Below are positions 1-5,583 of a stretch of DNA of 7,612 nt, piece after piece. The DNA is from an uncultured Faecalibacterium sp. (lineage in GTDB: Bacteria > Bacillota > Clostridia > Oscillospirales > Ruminococcaceae), in the NCBI GenBank assembly GCA_900765705.1, contig CAAFSR010000401.1, forward strand, positions 1 through 7,612. The letters are read 5' to 3'. A program made the position numbers and the translations under genes. Under the pieces are notes generated by a model that worked only from the letters and a program-made list of their open reading frames with translations, was not told the origin of the DNA and did not search any database. Every line of letters begins with the position of its first letter. Positions within the stretch are counted from its first letter, which is position 1.

Positions 1-659
1 AAATCTACCTCAGTAAAGGGGGCATTCTGCTGCGCTGCCACCCGGCGCAGCACAGCGTCTGCCTCCGGTGCGCCGCCGTAGCTCACCACTGGGCACCCCG
101 GTTTGATGATGCCCGCCTTGGCGGCGGCGATATCCGCCAGCGTGGGGCCCAGCTCCTTGACGTGATCCATGCCCAGTGCTGTGATCACCGCGCAGGCGGG
201 CTTTTCAATGACATTGGTGGAATCCAGCGTGCCGCCAAGCCCCACCTCCAGCACCACGATATCGCACTGCTGCTGTGCAAAATAGAGCATACCCAGTGCG
301 GTGATGATCTCGAACTCGGTGGGCACGTCCTCCATGGCATCGGCGGCGGGCTTTACCTGCTCCACCAGCTCCACCAGTGCTTCGTCCGGGATCTGCCGCC
401 CGTTGATCTGGATGCGCTCGTTGAAGCGATTGATAAAGGGCGAGGTATACAGCCCCACCCGGTAACCGGCAGCCTGCAGACAGGATGCCAGCATCGCCGC
501 CGTGCTGCCCTTGCCGTTTGTGCCCGCCACATGGACGAACTGCAGCTTTTTGTGCGGGTCGCCCAGTGCAGCCAGCAGGGTGCGGGTGCGGGTAAGCCCG
601 GGCTTATGCCCCGCCCATTGCACCGCGTGGATGTATTCCAATGCCTGTTCATAGTTCAT
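1..659 (-). CDS. folC: Folylpolyglutamate synthase / dihydrofolate synthase FolC, N-terminal half (3' end outside window)
   Basis: FolC is a cytoplasmic Mur-ligase-type enzyme that uses ATP to add glutamate to tetrahydrofolates (and in many bacteria to dihydropteroate), which retains folates in the cell. About 219 residues are visible, roughly half of the usual 420-440. The P-loop GTNGKGS lies at residues 46-52. It is followed by the FolC signatures YTSPFINRFNERI, EVGLGGTLDSTN and ITALGMDH; the second residue after SP is F-I where many family members have H-L. The start ATG at 659 has GAGG about 8 bases upstream and gives the typical MNYEQALEYIHA opening. It lies downstream of folT on the same strand, so the two may share the THF-riboswitch promoter, but 337 bases of hairpin-rich DNA separate them and a separate promoter cannot be excluded. 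The dihydrofolate synthase activity is not decidable from this half. Confidence 0.95.
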   Translation of the reverse strand, partial: MNYEQALEYIHAVQWAGHKPGLTRTRTLLAALGDPHKKLQFVHVAGTNGKGSTAAMLASCLQAAGYRVGLYTSPFINRFNERIQINGRQIPDEALVELVEQVKPAADAMEDVPTEFEIITALGMLYFAQQQCDIVVLEVGLGGTLDSTNVIEKPACAVITALGMDHVKELGPTLADIAAAKAGIIKPGCPVVSYGGAPEADAVLRRVAAQQNAPFTEVD

Positions 660-686
660 AGATACTGCCTCGATTCAAGATCACGA

Positions 687-801
687 TTTGGAATGTGCTC
701 CGCTGCGCTCTGCACATCCTCAGCGGAAAATATATTTTTAATTTGGGGTTCTGAAAAGCCTGCGGGCTTTTCAGAACCCCTTTTTCACAGGAGGGACGCA
801 A
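687..801 (+). repeat. Structured repeat, copy A (two hairpins)
   Basis: Read on the plus strand, hairpin 1 has stem arms around 690-698 and 712-719 enclosing the 13-base loop TCCGCTGCGCTCT (699-711). An AT-rich linker (about 725-744) follows. Hairpin 2 is a perfect 16-bp stem (745-760 with 765-780) closed by the tetraloop TGCG (761-764) and followed by TTTTT (781-785). The tail 781-801 resembles the tail of copy B. Order, spacing, both loops and linker match copy B at 872-987 read on the other strand, while the stem sequences differ but still pair. Hairpin 2 plus its T-run could act as an intrinsic terminator on the plus strand, yet no plus-strand gene precedes it. Confidence 0.75.
745..785 (+). 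terminator. Terminator-like hairpin of repeat copy A
   Basis: A perfect 16-bp stem (745-760 with 765-780), loop TGCG, then five Ts on the plus strand. The form is that of a rho-independent terminator, but only minus-strand genes flank it, so its role may be that of the repeat rather than of a gene end. On the minus strand the base of the stem is followed by A-rich DNA, so it should not stop folT-folC transcription in a T-run-dependent way. Confidence 0.4.
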
Positions 802-817
802 CCAAAAACTGCATTTA

Positions 818-850
818 CCGCGCTGGTTTCCTGCGGAAACATTCGCGCGG
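818..850. repeat. Central hairpin between the two repeat copies
   Basis: CCGCGC (818-823) pairs with GCGCGG (845-850), and inside it GTTTCC (826-831) pairs with GGAAAC (835-840) around the loop TGC. The two helices are separated by a small internal loop (TG against ATTC). It sits midway between copies A and B, so the whole 687-987 block is roughly symmetric. Confidence 0.6.
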
Positions 851-871
851 CGGGAAAGCTTCCTCTGCCCT

Positions 872-987
872 TTACGACCCCTTCCGGGAAAAGGCAATTC
901 AGGAAAATCCGCAGATTTTCCTGAATTGCAGTATAAAATTATAATTCCTCTGAAGATGGTCAGAGCGCAGCGGAGACCATTTTCAAT
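872..987 (-). repeat. Structured repeat, copy B (two hairpins), inverted relative to copy A
   Basis: Read on the minus strand, hairpin 1 pairs 975-985 with 951-961 (11 bp with one wobble) around the same 13-base loop as copy A (962-974). The AT-rich linker comes next (about 930-947). Hairpin 2 is a perfect 16-bp stem (914-929 with 894-909) with the tetraloop TGCG, followed by CTTTTCCC. Its stem sequence is unlike that of copy A, yet equally long and perfect, which is compensatory change. In this orientation it would lie in the folT-folC transcript, where hairpin 2 with its short T-run could act as a weak terminator after folT. Confidence 0.75.
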
Positions 988-996
988 GGAATATCC

Positions 997-1509
997 TTAC
1001 TTCTTTGCCAGCTTCATCAGGCTGCGGTTTTCCAGCAGGATGCGCAGCAGCACGGTGTTCACGGCGCTCAGGATCAGGGCGTTTGGGATGCGCACTGCCA
1101 GCGTTGCCCACGGGTAGCCGTAGAACAGGCGCAGCGCCAGTGAGGTGATGACCATAGAGCCCACAAAATGCCCCAGCAGCACACTGACTGCCAGCCGCAG
1201 ACTGGTGGAAAGGCGGCCCAGCTTCTGCCATGCAAAGCCCGCCACCAAACCGATGGCGCCTGCACCAAGGGTGATGAGCGGGTTGATAGCGTAGCCCGCC
1301 AGCACACCGCCGATGATATCGGCCACGGCGCCCACCGCAAAGCCTGCGCCGGGGCCGAACACCACCGCCGCCAGCAGCACCGGCAGACTGCCCAGATTGA
1401 ACCGGACGAAGCCGGTGGAGATGCTGAGCACCCGGCTGAACACGATGCTCATAGCCACCAGCAAAGCCAGTATGGTCAGGGTACGCGCAGAGGTTTTTTT
1501 GTCATTCAT
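997..1509 (-). CDS. folT: Folate ECF transporter S component (FolT)
   Basis: FolT is the membrane substrate-binding subunit of an energy-coupling factor transporter; it binds folate outside and works with the shared EcfT/EcfA/EcfA' module, which is not in this window. The 170-residue protein is almost wholly hydrophobic with about six membrane helices, the usual S-component size. Recognisable traits are the short basic N-terminus, GFVRFNLGSLPVLLAAVVFG (33-52) followed by a G-rich helix with AVADIIGG (61-68), and YPWATLAVRIPNALI near the C-terminus, a pattern typical of the FolT subfamily. The substrate call is strongly supported by the THF riboswitch in its leader and by folC downstream. The start ATG at 1509 has AGGAGG (1519-1524) nine bases upstream; the longer open frame to 1788 would run through the riboswitch and is rejected. 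Translation may be limited by hairpins over the ribosome site. Confidence 0.93.
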   Translation of the reverse strand: MNDKKTSARTLTILALLVAMSIVFSRVLSISTGFVRFNLGSLPVLLAAVVFGPGAGFAVGAVADIIGGVLAGYAINPLITLGAGAIGLVAGFAWQKLGRLSTSLRLAVSVLLGHFVGSMVITSLALRLFYGYPWATLAVRIPNALILSAVNTVLLRILLENRSLMKLAKK

Positions 1510-1518
1510 AGCATTTGT

Positions 1519-1533
1519 CCTCCTTAAAAAGGA
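1519..1533 (-). promoter_or_regulatory. Shine-Dalgarno-masking hairpin of folT
   Basis: On the minus strand TCCTT (1529-1533) can pair with AAGGA (1521-1525), the core of the folT Shine-Dalgarno, around a TTT loop. The same AAGGAGG (1519-1525) is also perfectly complementary to CCTCCTT (1581-1587) in the 5' arm of the upstream terminator. The pairings are seen in the sequence; their use in the cell is inferred. Confidence 0.4.
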
Positions 1534-1549
1534 ACCGCAGGCAGGACGC

Positions 1550-1591
1550 AAAAACGCCCTCCCCTGTGACAAACCGCACAAAGGAGGGCGT
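1550..1591 (-). terminator. Intrinsic terminator in the folT leader
   Basis: On the minus strand ACGCCCTCC (1583-1591) pairs with GGAGGGCGT (1554-1562), nine perfect base pairs with a loop of about 20 bases, followed at once by TTTTT (1550-1554). It lies between the THF riboswitch and the folT start, the place expected of an expression platform that stops transcription when ligand is bound. A smaller hairpin, GTGAAT (1605-1610) with ATTCAC (1591-1596), abuts its 5' side. Confidence 0.8.
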
Positions 1592-1657
1592 GAATCCCAA
1601 CAACATTCACTTCCGGGCAAAAACCGCAGACGGCTCTCGCCTGCACCCAAGTCCATG

Positions 1658-1753
1658 CAGCAGCGGGATGCAGACCCTGCACCGCGGTCAAAACCTTCGT
1701 CCGCAGCACAACTCCCCGTTGATGCGGCACTTAACGCGCAGGGTCTTACTCTG
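1658..1753 (-). ncRNA. THF (folT-type) riboswitch aptamer
   Basis: This is a tetrahydrofolate-sensing leader RNA aptamer that lies 148 bases before folT. On the minus strand the conserved GCGTTAAGTG lies at 1728-1737. Helix P2 is AGACCCTGC (1738-1746) with GCAGGGTCT (1672-1680), nine perfect pairs. P3 is CCGCA/TGCGG with an inner CAAC/GTTG and a GGGGA loop. P4 is GGT/ACC after the conserved ACGAAG. The 3' part GCATCCCGCTG resembles the family's GCAUCCGCU, and its TCCC can pair with GGGA of the P3 loop, matching the known pseudoknot. P1 is short here (CAG with CTG). Such riboswitches usually repress folate transport or synthesis genes when reduced folates are plentiful. Confidence 0.92.
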
Positions 1754-1764
1754 TTGATGATGCC

Positions 1765-1793
1765 ATTATAATCCTTTTTTTGCCGCACCGCAA
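1765..1793 (-). promoter_or_regulatory. SigA-type promoter of the folT leader
   Basis: On the minus strand TTGCGG (1788-1793), a 17-base spacer and a perfect TATAAT (1765-1770). Transcription should start near 1758, a few bases before the riboswitch, so the aptamer is almost the first thing transcribed. Confidence 0.85.
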
Positions 1794-1881
1794 GCGTTTA
1801 AACAGACATCTTTGCCAAAGGGTCGTTTTTATTTTTGTTGGTGTTGTATAAACGTAAGACTTTTGTCTGCCTGTCTCCCTC

Positions 1882-1910
1882 TTTTCTTTTGGCGCAGAAC
1901 GTGGTAAGAT
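1882..1910 (+). promoter_or_regulatory. Candidate promoter of the M3 oligoendopeptidase gene
   Basis: An extended -10 element, TGGTAAGAT (1902-1910), lies 47 bases before the start codon. The -35 region at the right distance (TTTTCT, 1882-1887) is a poor match, so the extended -10 would have to carry the promoter. Confidence 0.4.
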
Positions 1911-1956
1911 GAACACAAGATACCATAGGGGAACTGCCCCGGAAAGGAAATTTTCC

Positions 1957-3651
1957 ATGAAATTCAGCGAAATGACCTATACCCGCCCGGACATTGACGC
2001 CCTGCTGGCACGGTGCAAGCAGCTGGCCGCCAAGGCCGCCGATGCCCCGGACGGCGACGCCCTTATTCAGGTGTACTACGAGCAGAGCCGCGCCTTTGCA
2101 GACTACACCACCGCCTCACAGCTGGCCAACATCCACTACACCTGCGATACCCGCGACGCCTACTGGAAGGCCGAGCAGGACTTTTTTGATGCCAACGGCC
2201 CCGCTGTGACCAACGCCAGTGTGGAGATCAGCCGGGCATTTCTGGCAAACCCCTATGTGGAGGCGCTCACCGAGCACTTCGGCACTACCTGCGTGGCCGG
2301 CATGAAGAACGCCGTGCTGGGCATGGACGACCGCACCGTGGAGCTGCAGCAGCAGTTCAACGCACTGGTCAGCCAGTACCAGCAGATCTACGGCGGCGCG
2401 CTGGTGGAGCTGGACGGCAAGCAGCTGACCATCCCCCAGCTGGGCCCCTACAAGGAGGATCTGGACCCCGCCGTGCGCCGCGCCGCCTACGAGGCCGAGG
2501 CCGGCTACTTTGACGCCCACCGGGACGAGCTGGACGAATTGTACACCAAGATCGTCAAAAATCTGAACCAGCAGGCCGAGGTGCTGGGCTACAAGGATTA
2601 CAGCGAGCTTTCCTATGTGCGCATGAACCGCATCGGCTACGGTCAGGCCGAGATTCAGGCCTTCCGGGATCAGGTTGCCCGGGACGTTGTGCCCGAGCTG
2701 CAAAAGGTGATGGCCATGCGCGCCAAGCGCACCGGCATCACCCATCCCACCTTCACCGACCTGCCCATCATCTTCAAGGACGGCAACCCCAAGCCCATCA
2801 CGGGCTACCAGCCCCGCATGGACGCCGCCCGCACCATGTACCACGAGCTGAGCCCCGAAACGGCGGAGTTCATCGATTTTATGCAGGACAACGAGCTGTT
2901 TGACGTAGAAAGCCGCCCCGGCAAGATGTCCGGCGGCTACATGACCAGCCTGCCCAGCTACAAAGCCCCCTTCATCTTTGCCAACTGGAACGACACCTCC
3001 GGCGATGTGGACGTGCTGACCCACGAATGCGGCCACGCCTTTGAGGGCTATGTGGCCGAGCGCGACCCCAACGTACCTGCCGATCTGGAATGCCCCGCCA
3101 TGGAGAGCGCCGAGATCCACTCCATGGCCATGGAGTTTCTCACCGCGCCGTGGCATCACCTGCTGTTCGGCAAGGATACCGAAAAGTACGCCCTGCTGCA
3201 CGCCGAGGACAGCTTTGTGTTCCTTGCCTACGGCTGCGCCGTGGACGAGTTCCAGCACATCATGTACCAGAACCCGGACCTTACCCCCGACCAGCGCAAC
3301 GCCGAGTGGCTCAAGCTGGAAAAGAAGTACCGTCCGTGGATCGATTTTGACAACCTGCCCTTCTATGGCCGCGGTGCAGGGTGGCAGCGCCAGCTGCACA
3401 TCTACGAGTGCCCCTTCTACTACATCGACTACTGCCTGTCCACCATGGCAGCGCTGCAGTTCTTCCTGCTGAGTCTGGACGACCACAAGGACGCATGGGA
3501 GCGCTACCTCAAGCTGGTGCGCCGCGCCGGTCTTGCCAGCTACACCGAGCTGCTGCAGACCGCCGGGCTGAAGGTGCCCTTTGAGGAGGGCAGCGTGAAG
3601 GGCATTGCCCAGCAGATGACCCGCTGGCTGGAGGAGCATCAGGTGGGCTAA
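1957..3651 (+). CDS. M3 family oligoendopeptidase (zinc metallopeptidase)
   Basis: A cytoplasmic zinc peptidase of family M3 that cleaves short peptides, likely in peptide turnover or use of imported oligopeptides. The 564 residues match the length of the M3 oligoendopeptidase subfamily often labelled 'not PepF'. The zinc motif HECGH is at residues 356-360. The third ligand is most likely E386 in MESAEIHSMAMEF, 26 residues on, as the family requires. The C-terminal block WQRQLHIYECPFYYIDY (476-492), which lines the active site in M3 enzymes, is intact. There is no signal peptide or membrane segment. I chose ATG 1957 because AAGGAA lies 7 bases upstream and the protein then opens MKFSEMTYTRPD, typical of the family; the in-frame ATG at 1909 overlaps the candidate promoter. 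It is divergent from folT, and no clear terminator follows before the next promoter. Confidence 0.95.
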   Translation: MKFSEMTYTRPDIDALLARCKQLAAKAADAPDGDALIQVYYEQSRAFADYTTASQLANIHYTCDTRDAYWKAEQDFFDANGPAVTNASVEISRAFLANPYVEALTEHFGTTCVAGMKNAVLGMDDRTVELQQQFNALVSQYQQIYGGALVELDGKQLTIPQLGPYKEDLDPAVRRAAYEAEAGYFDAHRDELDELYTKIVKNLNQQAEVLGYKDYSELSYVRMNRIGYGQAEIQAFRDQVARDVVPELQKVMAMRAKRTGITHPTFTDLPIIFKDGNPKPITGYQPRMDAARTMYHELSPETAEFIDFMQDNELFDVESRPGKMSGGYMTSLPSYKAPFIFANWNDTSGDVDVLTHECGHAFEGYVAERDPNVPADLECPAMESAEIHSMAMEFLTAPWHHLLFGKDTEKYALLHAEDSFVFLAYGCAVDEFQHIMYQNPDLTPDQRNAEWLKLEKKYRPWIDFDNLPFYGRGAGWQRQLHIYECPFYYIDYCLSTMAALQFFLLSLDDHKDAWERYLKLVRRAGLASYTELLQTAGLKVPFEEGSVKGIAQQMTRWLEEHQVG

Positions 3652-3704
3652 AGGCAGGCTCAGGTCGTTTCGTTACAGTGTCAGGGCGTTTCGTGTCAGT
3701 TTTC

Positions 3705-3732
3705 TTGCTTTTCCGCCGGGCTGCGATATACT
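3705..3732 (+). promoter_or_regulatory. SigA-type promoter of the secreted-protein gene
   Basis: TTGCTT (3705-3710), a 16-base spacer and TATACT (3727-3732), 46 bases before the GTG start at 3779. Just upstream is a short direct repeat, CGTTTCGT at 3666-3673 and 3687-3694, spaced 21 bases apart (two helical turns), which could be an activator or repressor site. Confidence 0.6.
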
Positions 3733-3778
3733 GAAACCAGCATCATCCCCCTTCGGAAATGGAAAGGAGAACTGACTT

Positions 3779-4447
3779 GTGAGAACTTCCCGTTTGTTCC
3801 AGCGCGCAGTGGCTGGGTTATGCGCTGCCGCCATGCTGTGCGGCGGCATGGCGGCAGCAGCTGCTGCACCCGTACCGCCCGTTGCCCCCGCTGCCGTGGA
3901 GGCCACCAATGCCGCCCCCAGTGATGCAGAGCTCAGGGCTGCGTTTTCCAAGTTCATCGTCACCTACGATGAACAGACCGGCGGCTGGGATCTTTCCTCT
4001 CCGCAGGAGCAGGCCAGCATGGACAAAAAGTCCTGCGGGCTGTACCCCTACATGTATGTGCAGGACGACGGCATCTCCTTCAACATGATGCTGACCTACG
4101 CAGGCGGCAAAAAGCTGGACCTCAAAACCGTCAACGTGTCCGCTGATGATGATCTATACACCTTTACCTGTGACGAGGACTACGGCGGCGGCTACGATCA
4201 GGATCTGGGCTGCTGGTTCGACTTAGAGCTGTTCCAGCTGGACGACGACCAGATCAGCTGGCTGAGCGAGTGGCTGAACGCCAAGAGCGTCAGCGCCGTT
4301 TTCGTTGGCCGGGACGGCGCCACCCAGAGCTACGCCCTGACCAAGGAGAACCGCACCGCCATTCAGGAGATGGTCACCGCCTACAACCTGATGCTTTCCT
4401 CCACCGTAGAGCAGTGCGAGCCCATCCTGAGCAGTCTGGCAAAATAA
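3779..4447 (+). CDS. Secreted protein of unknown function
   Basis: I do not recognise this family. The 222-residue product begins with a Sec-type signal peptide: basic RTSRLFQR, then a hydrophobic stretch (10-29) ending in an alanine run, with likely cleavage near A28-P31. No lipobox is present (the cysteines at 15 and 21 are preceded by leucine), so it should be released or wall-associated, not lipidated. A Pro/Ala-rich linker (31-47) leads to a mature domain of about 175 residues. That domain is acidic, with Asp/Gly-rich stretches (123-142), aromatic residues and four cysteines (86, 131, 145, 213), which could form disulfides. The start is GTG at 3779 with AAGGAGA eight bases upstream; no ATG competes. 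It has its own promoter and a strong terminator, so it is probably monocistronic. An extracellular binding role is possible but unsupported. Confidence 0.85.
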   Translation: MRTSRLFQRAVAGLCAAAMLCGGMAAAAAAPVPPVAPAAVEATNAAPSDAELRAAFSKFIVTYDEQTGGWDLSSPQEQASMDKKSCGLYPYMYVQDDGISFNMMLTYAGGKKLDLKTVNVSADDDLYTFTCDEDYGGGYDQDLGCWFDLELFQLDDDQISWLSEWLNAKSVSAVFVGRDGATQSYALTKENRTAIQEMVTAYNLMLSSTVEQCEPILSSLAK

Positions 4448-4461
4448 AGGCAATTTACGGC

Positions 4462-4498
4462 GATACCGGAGCATCTGCGGGTGCTCCGGTATCTTTTT
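4462..4498 (+). terminator. Intrinsic terminator of the secreted-protein gene
   Basis: GATACCGGAGCA (4462-4473) pairs perfectly with TGCTCCGGTATC (4482-4493), and TTTTT follows. It starts 14 bases after the stop codon and separates this gene from the tRNA promoter. Confidence 0.93.
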
Positions 4499-4529
4499 GC
4501 AAAATTTTAATTTTTTCGCAAAAAAAAGC

Positions 4530-4558
4530 TTGCAAAACCGGCCAAGCTGTGCTATACT
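4530..4558 (+). promoter_or_regulatory. Promoter of tRNA-Thr
   Basis: TTGCAA (4530-4535), exactly 17 bases, then TATACT (4553-4558). It lies 16 bases before the mature tRNA 5' end, the tight placement usual for a stable RNA gene. Confidence 0.85.
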
Positions 4559-4574
4559 AATCGAGCTGTGATGT

Positions 4575-4650
<76 letters not shown>

Positions 4651-4654
4651 GCTC

Positions 4655-4690
4655 AACCGCCCTGAAGTCTTAGGACTTCGGGGCGGTTTT
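4655..4690 (+). terminator. Intrinsic terminator of tRNA-Thr
   Basis: Positions 4655-4669 pair with 4674-4688 (15 pairs, one T-G wobble) around the loop TTAG, followed by TTTTCGTTT. It begins four bases after the encoded CCA. Confidence 0.9.
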
Positions 4691-4714
4691 CGTTTATCCT
4701 TTCATCCATACTAC

Positions 4715-4750
4715 AAAAATACCGCCGCACAGCTGTGCGGCGGTATTTTT
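4715..4750. terminator. Bidirectional terminator at the end of the sigma operon
   Basis: A perfect 36-base palindrome: AAAAATACCGCCGCACAG (4715-4732) and its complement (4733-4750). The A-run at one end and T-run at the other let it stop transcription in both directions. On the minus strand it overlaps the last base of the stop codon of the last operon gene (TAA, 4750-4752) and shields the convergent tRNA unit. Confidence 0.88.
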
Positions 4751-5583
4751 TATTCTTCCCCGTCGGGGATATTCTCTGCGTCCAGCAGATACTCGGTCTC
4801 GGTCTGCTGCTCCATCTGCTGCGCTGTCCAGTCCAGCTGCACAGCACCGCTCAGGTCCAGCGAGTAGTCCTGCGTATACAGCAGGCTACCGGAGTTCAGG
4901 CTGCTTTCCGCCGGGCTGCGGGCATCCCATGTAAAGTGCAGGCTGTCCGGCGGCACGGTGCACTGCTTTGCCAGTGCGGTCAGGGCATAGCAGTCCCGGG
5001 CAAAGTCTGCGGCGCTGTCGTAGGGGCCGAACAGCTCCACGGTCAGGGTCAGGTAGGCATCGCCCGCGGGCAGGGCGGCTGCCTGCTGCAAGGTTTCAGC
5101 CTTCGGGCCGCTCAGGTACAAACTGCCGCCGATGTCCCGGATGGCGATATCCTGCGCATCCTGCTTGCAGGCGGTGTACAGCTCGTTAATGGCCTGCATG
5201 CTCAGGCGGTTCATGGTCTGCCGGTTCTCGCCGCTCACTTCGTCCCACAGCAGGGGCAGCATGGCCATGCAGAAGCAGCCCGCCATCAGCACCAGACACA
5301 CCAGCACGGACACAAAATCATACTTCCAGCGGCCGGGGCGTGCGGCAAAAAACAGCACCTCGCACCCCAGCAGCACCAGCGCCACCGCCGGGGCGATCTT
5401 CAGGGTCAGCTGCACATCAAAGCCCGGCACAAAGAAGTACAGCAGGAAGAACGCGCCCGCCGCGATAAGGCACGCGCCCAAGGTCAGGCTCCCCACCCGG
5501 CGCAGGGGCTTTTCTGCGGATCTTTTTTCTGCCGGTTTCTGCTCCGGCGGAGTGGGTGTCGCACTTTTATTCTGCTCGGTCAT
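4750..5583 (-). CDS. Membrane protein, three helices plus large C-terminal domain, unknown function
   Basis: I do not recognise this family. The 277-residue product has a hydrophilic, Pro/Glu/Lys-rich N-terminus (1-30) and three predicted membrane helices at about 33-53, 61-81 and 89-110. A soluble C-terminal domain of about 165 residues follows. With a basic cytoplasmic N-terminus the three helices would put this domain outside the membrane. Basic residues between helices 2 and 3 (RPGRWK) agree with a cytoplasmic loop. It is the last gene of the sigma/anti-sigma operon. I chose ATG 5583 because GGAGG (5590-5594) lies six bases before it; the ATG at 5589 touches that sequence and has no room for a ribosome site. 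It overlaps the upstream gene by 17 bases, which suggests translational coupling. A sensor or effector role in the sigma circuit is inferred only from position. Confidence 0.85.
   Translation of the reverse strand: MTEQNKSATPTPPEQKPAEKRSAEKPLRRVGSLTLGACLIAAGAFFLLYFFVPGFDVQLTLKIAPAVALVLLGCEVLFFAARPGRWKYDFVSVLVCLVLMAGCFCMAMLPLLWDEVSGENRQTMNRLSMQAINELYTACKQDAQDIAIRDIGGSLYLSGPKAETLQQAAALPAGDAYLTLTVELFGPYDSAADFARDCYALTALAKQCTVPPDSLHFTWDARSPAESSLNSGSLLYTQDYSLDLSGAVQLDWTAQQMEQQTETEYLLDAENIPDGEE

Larger units (their letters stand above)
660..996. other. Gene-free gap between folT and folC, filled by structured repeats
   Basis: No credible gene lies in these 337 bases. The open frames that cross it have no ribosome site and run through the hairpins. 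It holds two inverted copies of a hairpin-pair repeat (about 687-801 and 872-987) and a central hairpin (818-850), described separately. The AT-rich linker of the right copy contains TATAAT on the minus strand (938-943), but no fitting -35 element is present, so a promoter for folC is only possible, not shown. Confidence 0.8.

Noticed and set aside
162..944. A 260-codon plus-strand open frame across folC and the repeat region
   Set aside because: It is antisense to the conserved FolC motifs and then runs through the hairpins; the product has no domain pattern and no ribosome site.
687..987. Insertion sequence or mobile-element remnant with terminal inverted repeats
   Set aside because: No transposase fragment and no clear target-site duplication are visible at the edges. 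A MITE-like origin is possible but not shown, so it is reported as a structured repeat.
1510..1788. N-terminal extension of folT to the ATG at 1788
   Set aside because: It would translate the promoter -10, the riboswitch and the terminator; ATG 1509 has a fitting ribosome site.
2116..3639. A 507-codon open frame on the minus strand opposite the M3 peptidase gene
   Set aside because: It mirrors the GC-rich codon use of a clear enzyme gene; its product is low-complexity and rich in Val, Gly, His and Leu, with no ribosome site or family resemblance.
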